From Archilochus colubris (Eukaryota; Chordata; Aves; Apodiformes; Trochilidae), in NCBI GenBank assembly GCA_023079485.1, contig CM041084.1, forward strand, positions 122,562,467-122,626,466: 64,000 bases of DNA. Direction: 5' to 3'. The number at the start of each line of letters is the position of its first letter. The stretch's first letter is position 1. Below, piece by piece: positions 35,100-46,110 of the stretch. A program made the translations under genes and the position numbers. Under the pieces are notes generated by a model. That model did not search any database, had not been told where the DNA came from, and saw nothing but the letters and a program-made list of their open reading frames with translations.

Positions 35100-36130
35100 G
35101 TTGTATACTCACAGGTAGTTTTACTGCCTTTTATGGGACTCAGGATTGTGGGGTGCAACACCTCCCACCCCCAGTCCCCCATGGACCACCCCGTGCTTGG
35201 TGCAATTCCCCCTGCCTGGGCCACACACTGACTGGGGACAGCCCAGGTATGGATTGCAAAATTCAGTCTACCAGAGTATGAAGGCACCCCCTTAACATAC
35301 CTGGCTCCTGCTCCCCCTATTCTTCGGAGACAACAATGATATCTAGATGGTAAGCAGTGGACCAGAGCATGGAGGCAGCTTCCCAATGCACCTGGCTCTG
35401 ATCTCTCCCTCTTATGACCTGGGAACCACAGTGACAATCAGTCACCTCCTGGCAGTTTAATACATCTGTACTTGGGTCGTGGCTCAAAGCCAGGGGTGGT
35501 ATCAAGACTCACCAGAACTCCAAAGCCTGGCAAGTGCTGGGTCTGTGCATCTGGCGGAAAGTACAAGATATTACATCACCCAAGCTGGACCAAAATGGAA
35601 AGGTATCTGACAAAAGTCAATTATCTCAGACTCTACAAATAGTGATGCTAAGCAAGAGCCTTTGAGCTCTCCTGGGTCACAGCGGGCTGTGACCAGAATC
35701 TCTCATGAGCTGGGAAACCTCTCAGGCACAAACTCCTTGAGGACTGTCTGCTGACAATGTTGACGGAAGGTCAGGGTGAGAGCAACCTCCTCAAATCTCA
35801 ATAATGGCCCACTGAGGAATGCCAAGACACTGTGAGTATTTGCTCCAAACTTGAGAACAAGGATATTTTAACTCTAGGCTAGGCTCTTCCATCCACCTCT
35901 CTACCTATTAGTGTGTTTGAATATCCATATTTAACTGGGGCCAAATATTTCTATCTGTCTGTGTCTGTATGTTTGTATATTTTGCATTTATACATATGTA
36001 CACATCTATATATTGCTTTGGGATAGCCTATAGTAAGTTAGTGTGAACCTTGCCATTCTTGCATCTGTAATTAAGTTGCTGTTTTAATTATAATATATTC
36101 TACTGAATCACTTGTTAATCTTCATATTAG
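35100..36130. mobile_element. Possible degraded LTR-like sequence
   Basis: This kilobase differs from its surroundings. A GC-richer, C-rich left half (about 35150-35500) passes into a right half with pyrimidine-rich TCTGTCTGTGTCTGTATG (about 35955) and ends AT-rich. That gradient recalls solitary avian ERV LTRs. I see no primer-binding site, polypurine tract, TG...CA boundary, target duplication, gag or pol frame, or second LTR copy. The orientation and the boundaries are guesses. It may equally be ordinary unique DNA. Confidence 0.2.
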
Positions 36131-38217
36131 TTAAACAGTAAGTGCTGCTAAAATTTAACATTTTGATCCACTTCACACTAGAAATAAATCCTGAATTGCT
36201 GCTAAATCACAACTGCAACAAATACTTCATCTTTGACAAGGATCAATATCATATTAAACACAGTCAAGGTTCTCCTAGTGCGATGTTCAGTTCCAGCAAG
36301 AGAACAAAATGCACTGAGGCAAAAACCATCTTGGCAAGAAGAACCATCACACAGAGGAAAAAGGATTAAGATCTCAGATTACATCTCCCAGAAATGTGTT
36401 GTGGGGCTTAGACGCAGCCAGGTTTGCACCAAGCTGATCCAGTGTGTTTCCAGTGTATTTCAGCAAGTGATGTTTGAATTAAGATGATTCATTCACTGCT
36501 CAAATACTTAATTTTTCTAGGAAAAAAATATTGACTTTTTCATAGTTGTGTTTTTCTATAAAAAGTGTCTTGGTGCAAGTTTTAAAGGAACTGTAAAACA
36601 ATATATTGGACAATCATGATCTTACTTACAGACCTTAATATAGGTAAAGGAAACTTAGAACTCTTTAAAGTTTTGATCAGGAAAGAAAGTGTTCAAATAT
36701 TTACTGTTATAAATGGAATTAATCTCTGCCATAGTTTTCCTAGACAGAAATGTCATGTACAACTTGATTCTCTCCTGTCGGTGATCTTACCCTCCAGTAA
36801 CCAAGTGCTTGCTATCTGATCTGCAGCCCAAGCAGAAGAACAGTTCTGTTGTAAAAGAAGGAAATCAGCAGTCACAAGTTCTTCATCAGCTCAGAATAAA
36901 ATTGAAACCTCAGAAGAAGGATGAGGTTGAAGGACACTGTTGAGAAGTTCCAAGAAGCCAGTTTGAAATAGACCAAATGGCAGGGAAGTGCTACTGTAAA
37001 ATTGAAGCAGAAGTCCTCGATACCTCAGCTTTCCCAATATGATAACTATTGCCATCTTCTGTTGCAAGTCATTAGGAATATCAGTTCCTGTTCTAATAAC
37101 CTCACTGCTGACTGTACCTCAGTCACAGGTACCACTTTACTAATTTTACTGTCTTTGTCTATGCCTTAAGACAGCTGCATTGAATTTCTCTGTGACACCT
37201 GCACTTATGATCCCTACAATTAGGATTTAATAATTCTTCCTGTCTCTCTGGATGAAGAGCAAATGTTTCCTCTGGAGTCCATGTACATCCTTCTCACCCT
37301 TTGCCTTCATATCCGTGCTCTGACACGGTGCTGGAAGTCAGCAGGTGAACAACATATCCTGCAGAGGCTCCTTTCTGAGCTGTGGGACTGCAGTTGTCAA
37401 TGCACTCTCCCTTCCCCCAGAAGTAACCTGGAATAACAGGAGGAGTCATGGCCTCGGGCCCTGGTCAGCTTCCACCTTGGATAATTGCACCCTTCTTGTC
37501 ATTACCCTCTTTGCAGATTTAATTAGGTACAGTGGGCAATTCACTTCCCACCAGAGTTCGCCATGTGGCTTGCTGGGTGATTAAGATACAGTTCACCAAG
37601 AAGCCTTTGTGTATCTGAAGCATTCTGAAGGCCTCCCAGATGAAATATGGGCTGTGGGCATCTGAGAGAAAGCAGCTTCTAATCAGATGCAGCACAGCCT
37701 TGAGTCTGTAGGCTGTGAAAAAAAGAAGAGCCCTTCCATATGACACTGAAACCTGATTCCTGGTGAAATGTGCACCACACAGACTCCAGATCACACCTGA
37801 AGATCAGAAGAGAAAACATCAAAACCTGAGACTGACCTCAGCATCTAGGGGTTCACTTCTCTCCCCTTATGATGGGGACACCACAACTCAGGGTCTGGAG
37901 TCCAGCTTATCCTAACAGAGCAGGACACGAAGGGATTTCCCCGGGCTTCTGGCATCAGGAGGCTGCCTATGAAGTTCTGACACCCCAGGAAATCTGAGCT
38001 GCCAGAACAGCCTGTGAGAACACTTCTGCTTTGCACTGCTACCCCAGGAGAGGCTGAACAGAGATCTCAAGGGAGCAACACCAAAAGTTACTCCTCCTAT
38101 ATCTCCTCTCTGGGAATATCAGACACATCACCCCATCAGACAAAGAGTAGGTTTGTACACATATTTCATCAGTGCTCTGCGTTTTCTAACTCCAGCCAGG
38201 CAAGTCATGCACAACTT
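36131..38217. other. Unique DNA, no gene recognised
   Basis: AT-rich at the left, more balanced from 37250. Frames 36142-36369 and 36233-36487 overlap in different phases, and 37519-37794 (minus, 91 codons) has no recognised domain. Nothing else is visible. Confidence 0.55.
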
Positions 38218-38801
38218 CATAGAATCAATCATAGAATAATTTGGATTGGAAGGGACCTCTAAAAGTCATCAAGTCAGTACGCAGGGACACCCTCAACCAG
38301 ATCAGGTTGCTCAGAGCCTCATCAAGCCTCACATTGAATATCTCCAGGGATGAGGCCTCAACTACATCCCTGGACAACCTATTCCATTTTTCCACTACCC
38401 TCATGGTAAAGAATTTTTTTTCTAACATCCAGTCTAAATCTACTTTTCTCTAATTTAAAACTATAGCCCCTCATCCTATCATTACAAGCCCTTACAAGCA
38501 GTCCACTTCCAGCCTTCCTGCAGGCCCCCTTTAGGTCTCCCCAGAGCATTCTTTCCTCCAGGCTGAACAATCCCAGCTCCTTCAACCTGTCTTCACAGGA
38601 GAGGTGTTCCAACCCCCTGATCATTTTTGTAGCCCTCCTGTGGACCTACTCTCTCAGGTCCATGTCCTTCCTGTATTGAGGGCTCCAGAGCTGGATGCAA
38701 TAGTTCAGGTGAGGTCTTACCAGAGTGGTGTCAGAATCAGCTCTCCTGATCTGCTGGCTATGTTTCTTTTTATTCAGCCCAGGAATTGATTTGCCTTCTT
38801 G
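38218..38801 (-). mobile_element. CR1 LINE fragment, antisense (copy 3)
   Basis: Read on the minus strand, this runs from within CR1 ORF2 (right end) to the 3' terminus at the left, where degenerate ATTCTATG octamers sit at 38218-38238. The adjoining TTGGATTGGAAGGGACCTC is the typical CR1 3' UTR. It is more diverged than copies 1 and 2 and belongs to a different subfamily, judged from its [15 protein letters not shown] peptide segment. Confidence 0.93.
38225..38624 (-). pseudogene. CR1 ORF2 C-terminal remnant, frameshifted (copy 3)
   Basis: The upstream part (38379-38624) reads [20 protein letters not shown], then [19 protein letters not shown] and [10 protein letters not shown]. The downstream part (38225-38428) is in another frame and reads [20 protein letters not shown] and ASSLEIFNVRLDEALSNL. 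The two overlap at a T8 run (38414-38421), where a one-base length change best explains the frameshift. The RT core is missing by truncation. Confidence 0.88.
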
Positions 38802-41153
38802 TTTGTCATGAATCAGCAGACTGACAACGTGTTACATGTCTTACCAGCCTAACATAACTGCTAGCATAACTGCTACCACTTTTATTTCAGTAGCAACATA
38901 CTAAATAGTATTTCTCTCCTAAAGCCTAGAAAGTCAGAACAATACTACTCATCAAAAATAATCCAACAGGATCCATTACTATCTTCATTTCTTCAAGTGG
39001 ATCGTAAGATAATTGAATCATCAATGCAAACAACTTGGTCCCTTCCCAAACTGGAAGCCTTTGGAGTCTTTGAGTTGGGAATCCAGCCCTGTGAGTCAGT
39101 TCATGCTAACTGCACCCATCCATGCTCCCTAGGAGATGCCCTGTGGAGATCTTAAAGGGCCTCCATGGTCTGTTACATCCTCCCTGCATGCAGTGCTCTC
39201 CAACACTTGCAGCCATTTGCTGGGTTGCTGATGTTAATCTTCTCTGAACTCTTATCAGATATATTTATTACCACAGTTGTTAATGTTTTTGGAAGGCACA
39301 GGATGGCTCAAGTTCAAAGGAGGATCATGAAATCGGAAAATAAGCCCTGGAGGTGCTTATTTCAGGAGGCTGACTGTGGCACCTTACTAAAGACAAGGTT
39401 GAAAAAGACAAGGTGATGAGTGGGTGTTGACACTGCAAAAGGTGTTTCAGCACAGGGCTTTTCATTTCTGCATAGTGAGATCCAGTTTCTTGCTATTGAT
39501 GGCAGTACTTCCAATATATGAGGAATATTTCTGAGAGGGGAAAGTAATTAATCAGCAGGGCAGGATACAGGGGGGCATCAATAAACTCACCATTTTTGTG
39601 ATTTTAAATAGAGAAAAGGAAAGCTGTGCTGCACCATCAGACATGTCAGTGTGTCAAGGACAGCAGGGCATGGGAAGCATGTGAGGTAGCAAGATCTTGA
39701 GGTCTCTGTCTTTTATCTCAATGACATTTGCAAATTATTTGTGTTTCTGCAGTGTAATCTGTGAAAGCTGCAGTAAGAGGATGCTCAAGGTCATGTTGTG
39801 ACCTAAGAATACTAGCAAATGAGGTGCTGCATCTTGCATTATTACTAGTGGATCTATCTGAAGGCAGAGCAATGCAAGAAACAACCATGGTCCCATTTAT
39901 TTCCAGGGAGGCAACATGGCATATGCAAGTGCTTAGAGCAAAAAAATCTACATACATTTTGCCATCCCCATATCTACAGATCCTTTTTTCAGTGCTTATT
40001 AGCATAAAACTCATGTGAAGGAAACCAAAATAAAATAATTTGTTACTCTTTTTAAATCTCCCATAGCTCCCATCTTCATATGGAAAGTGACAGTGAAGAC
40101 AGGACAGGGTTGGTGATAGATTTGAGCTTGAAATGTGGATGTGGAAATCAAGGAATGATGGAGGAGTCTGGAGAATAAGAGCCTGCTTTTTCCTGAAGAT
40201 GTGTTGCTTTGTGGAACATTTGTATGGATCAGGAGGAGACCTAGAGTTTGGGTGCTCTTTTAGCCCCTTCCTATGCCTCCTTTCAGTGACTATTTTTTTG
40301 CCTGAGATGTCAGGGTGCTAATTGTAGCTGTTTGAGAGGGATTCAGCCCATGTGAATAAGTGAAGGAAGAAAATTTTTGTCATGTACCTCTTCAAATCAA
40401 AAGGTTTAGCTAAAAATATTCATGCCACAAACTGATGAAATATTATCTGGGTTTCAGTACCTTTTGACACTTCTTAAACCACTAGGAGAAACAGTTGGCT
40501 GCAGACCATCCATCCCTTCAGTGTTTCCTTTGAAGCAGAATGAAGATGAGACTACCTTGCAACTCAAAAGATGATATCACAGCTGGGGGAAAAAAAAAAC
40601 ACAACAACAAAAAACAACCAAACCAAACCAACTAACCAAAAGAAACACAAAACCAAACCCAAAACAAAAACCAAACCAAATCAACAAACAAAAAAAGATC
40701 TAAACCCAGAGACAAAACAGAGAATGGGGATTCGCATGATCTTGCCTGATATCATCTCTGGAAGAAAGATGCTTCCCCATGAGTGGAGAGCTTCTTCCCA
40801 CAGAGAGATGGGGCCAAGCTGGGCTTTGCCTCCTGTTTCCCACCAGAGAAGGAAGCAGTAGCTTGTCCTTTGGAGAAGGAGCATCTTCCCTATTGACTGT
40901 CTGACTGACTCTGCTCTGTTCCTTGTCATCTCAGAGTACTTCTCCTGGTTCCCAGATGCCAGCCCTCTTCAGCTGTATCTCAGCCCTGCCAGCCCTGGTG
41001 TCAAACCCTGTTATTGCAGGGACAGGGCAAGATGTGATCACAGAAGAGGCTGATAGCAGGGAGGGAGAAGCAGGAGAATGTGTCTGTTCTTTTAGGTTGA
41101 AAAGAAGAGTAAAGATCAAGGGTCTGCCAGTAACAGATTTCTCTCTTCTAATG
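38802..41153. other. Unique DNA with an A/C-rich tract, no gene recognised
   Basis: This contains unique sequence, a short direct repeat (ATAACTGCTAGC-like, about 38853-38876) and the A/C tract at 40590-40696. Two frames at 39718-40018 overlap on opposite strands (98 and 85 codons) with no motif. The plus frame 40923-41501 (192 codons) enters CR1 copy 4 antisense, so its second half is not a protein. Confidence 0.55.
40590..40696. repeat. A/C-rich low-complexity tract (CCAAA-like)
   Basis: About 107 bases made almost only of A and C, with AACCAAACC and AAACAAAAACC words repeated irregularly. It is strongly strand-asymmetric. It gives a spurious Lys/Thr/Pro/Gln-rich frame on the plus strand (40571-40861). 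Confidence 0.88.
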
Positions 41154-41560
41154 GAATCACAGAGCTGTCATGACTGGCAAAGACCTCTCAGATTACTGAG
41201 TCCAACCATCAACCCAGAAAAAACCCACTGTGCCCATTTAGAGCATGTCCTGAAGTGCCACATCTGTGTGTGTTTTGAATACCTCCAGGGATGGAGACTT
41301 CACTGCCTCCTTGTCTTGATGGGCAGCCCATTCCAGTGTCTGACTACTCTCTCAGTAAAGAAATTCCTCTTAATATCTAGTCTAAACCTTTTCTGGTGCA
41401 ACTTTGGGCCATTTTCCCTCATTCTATCATTATTTATTGGGGAAAGAAGCCAACACCCTCCCCACTACAACCTCCTTTGGGGTAGTTGTAGAGAGCAATG
41501 AGGTCTCCCTTCAGCCTCCTATTCCCCAGACAAAATAATCTTAGAACTCAACTTAGCCTT
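41154..41560 (-). mobile_element. CR1 LINE fragment, antisense (copy 4)
   Basis: On the minus strand this is a CR1 3' fragment. The left end (GAATCACAGAG, then a diverged TTGGAAAGACCTCTC-type word and ATCGAGTCCAAC-type sequence) is the 3' UTR. It continues into the ORF2 C-terminal region with CATTCCAGTGTCTGACTAC and AAAGAAATTCCTCTTAATAT, and fades out by about 41560. The minus-strand frame is destroyed, so it is older or more decayed than copies 1 and 2. Confidence 0.9.
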
Positions 41561-44382
41561 GCAATGAATGCCAGAATTAGGTGTGGTGTCCTCTTCTGTA
41601 GCTTGTGAACTTTTATTGTATGAAATTATAACTGTAACTTAAGTGTAAAAATAAAATGAAAATATTAGAAGCAGTTTTCCATTTGTAACATTTTTACTGG
41701 AAGCTGAATCTAACTGAGGGAAGCAGAGAGGATCTTGTGAAGTACACACAGCTTTGCCTGGGCTTTGTAGACTTGAACTGGAGACACAGCAGGGAAGTAA
41801 GGTTTAAAAAAAAAAAAAAGTTTTTACATATATATGCAGCAGTCACACAATCAGTCATATGGCAAGAAGGCGTGTGCTACACTGGATCAAAGGGGAAGAG
41901 CCTAACATGAGATTAAAGGGGGGATAATTGGAAGCAACCAGAAAGTTTTATAATAGAGGTGATAATAATATACAGCAGCGGAAGAAAATGGCAAGGAACA
42001 GAAGTGAGGATAAAATGCGACTAGAAGAGATCGTTTGATCCTTCAGGCTTTCTCCCTGTACAACAGAATTATTCTATCACCCACTTACTTCATTTCCTTT
42101 CCTCTTTCATCTTGCTTTCCTGTGATAGCTTTCTAGTTCCCCTGCCCTGACACAGCACCAGGGCTGCCTCCCTCCACCTGTCTTGCAGCAGTGCAGGATA
42201 CATCTTTATCAAGTGTCAATTCTAAATATGAAACATCTTCATAAAGAGATTGGATTTCTCATTTTGCTGCTGACTTTGGGAATGGGATGGGCTTGGAAAA
42301 TCACCCTGTGCAGTGAGCCACATGGCATGAATTCATCCTGAAATGTCAAAACTCCTGACCACCATACTATGAGAAACTGTGAACATTAAAACCAGAAAGA
42401 GTGAACCCAAGAAGGAAGCATCCTGAGAGTGGGATTTTCTGGACACTTTTTGACATTTCAGATTTTCACCAAAGCCATGGAAGTAAAAAACATTTTCCTT
42501 CCTTCTTCCATCCATTCTATATCCTGTTTGCTTTCACAACCCAAGAGATCTGTGAGCAGAAGGAAGGGTCCAGCTCTTTCTAAGGAGGACATCATTTAAA
42601 TCTTGTAATAGAAACCTCCCCACTACAGCACTTCAGAAAGCCTGGTCAGTCCTAGCTCAAAGCTCAGGCTAAACTTGGTTACGTGAGTCATCCCTTTGCA
42701 AACATCCCAGCTCAGACATGATGGGAACAGCAGTGACACAAACATCCACCAGAGCAAGGAAGAGAAAAGAGGGGAAAAATAAAGAGTGGAAATCAAGAGC
42801 CAGTTTCTGCTCTAAGATGGCTAGAAGGTGTGTTGATGGACTCAAAAATGTCCAGTGGTGATTCCTGGGGGTGGCTTGCTTTCTGCTAGCTGTGAGGGGG
42901 TGAGACTTGAAAGCTGTAGCTAGCAGGACTCTCATGTTTGTGTCTGAGCAGCAGTTCCAGCTGCATGGGAAGATGAAGGCACCCTCGACAGGATCCCATT
43001 TCTGACAGTGCCTTGGGAATGCCTGCTTTGTACCTACTGCTGTTTCTGGTGATGCTGGAAGAGCAAGGCTGCAGGAATGAATTTGCTCCTTCTGCTGAGG
43101 AAGGACCCTTGGGACTGACTGCTGGTGTGGGAACATTTAGTGAGAGCCTTGCTGCCCTGAGGGTAGGGGGATGCCCTGCATCTGCTGGAGAGTGGGTGAG
43201 GTGTATCCTGGAGAGCAGGAGGCAGGTCTATGGGGCAGGCATGGGTGTAACAACAGGAAAGGGTGCCTGGTGCATCTGGAGTGTGAGAGTGCCATTAATC
43301 CTGTCCTCCTTGTCACAGCCCTCAGCCTTTGACAGTTCACTCCTAGCAGAGCAAGTAGTGTCTGCTCCCTGTGACCTTACATGAGGTCAGCATTGAAGGA
43401 TGTTATTAAAAATATTTGGTTTTCCACTTACTGACTTGTTTTCTGATCCTCTGGAGCCTAAATGGAATGTGTGAATTGATTTGAGTGATAGGGACAAGTG
43501 CCTAGAGAAGTGAATAACAGAGATGTGAAGCATATAAGCCTCACTGTGCCAGCTATCTTATGCCATGCTGGTGGGAAAGGGGGCAACAAGAAGGATATCA
43601 GAAGTGAGACAGGAGACTTGGACTTCCACAGATTAATCAAACAAATGCACTCGACCACAACAAGTGAGGGATGCTCCATGCCTTGTATATGAGATCGTTC
43701 AGTCTTGGTGATGAAATGATACAAATACAGCTCTAACCTGCATGGATCAATGAGGAGATTTCTGTTCCTTTAGTGCTTCCCACCTAAAACTGTTCCTGAA
43801 GCTTTGCAAAGAACTTTTAGATAAATCCTTCTAAAATTTTGGAACTTTTCTTCACTGATGTATTCACAGTGTCTTAGTGCCATGTCAGATGTTAGATTCT
43901 GTGTGCTCAGCATCTAATGGAAATTTAAAAGGGTGTGGGCTCTCAGGGATGTGCTCTGGGTTCCCAGCCTGGCCCTGGAGGCCAAGCCCAGCGGTATTTC
44001 TCCAACCTCGCCGTGGTGTTGACTTTTACCAACTATTTTTGGCTACTGCAGGTTCATTTCCTACCACAAGAGGTCAGGACGGGATAAGTTTGAACCTCCG
44101 CTGAATGGTCTTGCAAAGGAGGCTGCGGTTCCCCCGCGTGTCAATAAAAGTGGTGAGAAGGAAAGATTTCAGTAACACTTGTGTGTAATACAAATTCAGC
44201 TAATTTGTATTAGCTCTCTCCTACAAAAGATTGTTTTCTACTTATTTTCTCATTTTCTACCTATTCTCATTTTGAAAACTGATTTTGTTACAAGGGTCTC
44301 TGATACGTATATATATACATATGTGGACACCACCTCCTTCCCCCCGATATTATCATACACATACATATATAATAATATGGAC
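41561..44382. other. Unique DNA, no gene recognised
   Basis: This has an A-run at about 41807-41819. The GC-balanced patch 42669-43384 holds two overlapping frames on opposite strands: 42669-43136 minus (155 codons) and 43013-43384 plus (123 codons). The plus one starts MGMPALYLLLFLVMLEEQGC, which looks like a signal peptide, but the rest has no recognisable fold and no Kozak or splice support. Another GC-richer patch at 43930-44160 ends with AATAAA near 44145. Neither can be called a gene. Confidence 0.5.
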
Positions 44383-44661
44383 TCATAGAATTACTCAGAC
44401 TGGAAAAGACCTTCAAGATCATCGAGTCCAGCCTCATCTTAACCCTATTACCCTATTTCTGATGACCCACCACTAAACCATGTCCCCAGGCACCACATCC
44501 AGGCAACTTTTAAAGACATTCAGGGATGGAGACTCAATCACCTCCCTGGGGAGCCTGTTCCAGTGCTTCACAACCCTTTCTGTAAAGGAGTTTCTCCTGA
44601 TAATCCAACCTAAATCTCCCTTGGTGCAACTTGAAGTAATTTCCCCTTTTCCTGTCATCTT
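44383..44661 (-). mobile_element. CR1 LINE fragment, antisense (copy 5)
   Basis: A short CR1 3' fragment on the minus strand. Its left end (TCATAGAATTACTCAGACTGG and ATCATCGAGTCCAGCC) is the CR1 3' UTR. It then gives the ORF2 C-terminus, and stops at 44661 in unique DNA. Confidence 0.92.
44473..44658 (-). pseudogene. CR1 ORF2 C-terminal remnant (copy 5)
   Basis: This uninterrupted 61-codon minus-strand frame contains [34 protein letters not shown] and the terminal VVPGDMV. These match the extreme C-terminus of CR1 ORF2. It is a truncated fragment without enzymatic core. Confidence 0.88.
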
Positions 44662-45974
44662 AAAAATGATGTATTATGAAGCAAAGCTAAAAAAGTCTGC
44701 AAAGCTAAGAGTTAAAAAGTCTGGGGTAATTCTGCTTCTAGCCCAAATGGAATGTTCACATAATACTGAAAGATAATGAAGTTAAAGTTTGGTGGATCGG
44801 TGAACTGCAGCATCAGATCAAGACACTTGGAGCTATGCCATAAGGTGGGTTAAAAACAAGCTTGGTTGTTTAACCCAAATCTTGGTAGAGGTTCCTCCCT
44901 CTCTCCCTGTCCATAAGTTATATTTAGTTTTATTTTTACAACCTGGGGAAAAAAAATCAGTGAAGTCTTGTTTCAGACTCTGTACTAGAGTGACTGCAAG
45001 GCAAAGCTGAGACAAAGAATAATGAGAATTTTCCTTGTCATTTGCCTTGCATTGAAACAAATGTGTTTGAAAACTCTTCTCCTTCCCCCAAAGTTGTAAA
45101 AGAAAAGAAAACAAAACAAAAAGGTACATCTGTTCATGGTAATATCATCTGGGGATAAAGCAGAAAATGTAATTCAGGAAGGTACAAATCCTTTCTCTTT
45201 CTTCTCTTCCCCAAAGTGAAATTTGGAAAAGAAATCTTAGAATAATGTTTGGTTTTTATTTGGTAGCCAAAAAGAGAAATGTAGCTCAGTCTTTGAACCA
45301 ATATGGCAGTTTTAATAATCTAAATATTTGTCTTGGCATCATGAAAAAAAAGAGTGGGTGGGAGAGGGAGGAAAAAGTTGGCAGTTTAATCAAATAAAGT
45401 AGAAAACAATATGTTCAATTAAGGGGCACGGAAATGGTGTTATTTTTCTCTAAGTGGCATTTTCATAGCAAAAAAAATGCTTTTGATACAGCATGTTTCC
45501 ACTAGGACATCAGGGAAATAGTTAAGATAATACCATAATGAGTCTGTAATGCCACGTTTGGAGATCAGGTCTCAAGGGGTGGCATAAAACAAGATAAGGA
45601 TAGTGTTTGAAATACAAAATGCACAGAACATTTCGACAAGAAGCTGTTTCTTGCAGCTGAGTACTGGAAGGCCAAATTTGAATTTAGTGAATTATTTTAG
45701 CAAAGCTAAGTGAGGTCTGAGGGACTTACTGATGATGGCAGAAAAGGAATCATTCTGTCTCAAAATTTTCTAAAGGAAGCACCTGAGGGTGTGAAATATT
45801 TCTAAACCCAATGCACCTACAGTAGTCATTGTCTAAAACTTCAGAAATGGCTTAAAAGGAGACAAAGCCTGTTCAGGGGTGGAGGGAGAGGGGGAGTGAA
45901 AGTATTGAATTTTGAGCTACAATTAAATCCCTTTGCTTTAATGTACAAAAGCAGAAAAGAATGTTTGCCTAAAG

Positions 45975-46110
45975 AGAATTGTAATGGGCCGTCTGCCTGT
46001 CTTCAGAAACATCAATTACAGCAGAGATAAATATCTTTAAAGTGGCATTTAATTAGTGGAATTTAATCTAAAATACCACTAAAACGGTTCCTTGCTAATT
46101 ACACGACTTC
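45975..46110. promoter_or_regulatory. Candidate conserved noncoding element
   Basis: This short region packs three homeodomain-type cores (ATCAATTAC at 46011, TTTAATTAG at 46048, GCTAATTAC at 46094). It also has a small GATA-containing palindrome, AGATAAATATCT, and the word GGGCCGTCTGCCTGTCTTC. It has no open frame and no repeat origin. The combination is typical of developmental enhancers, but conservation is not tested. Confidence 0.25.

Noticed and set aside
40923..41501. 192-codon plus-strand open frame
   Set aside because: Its second half is the antisense of CR1 copy 4, and the first half has no recognisable domain.
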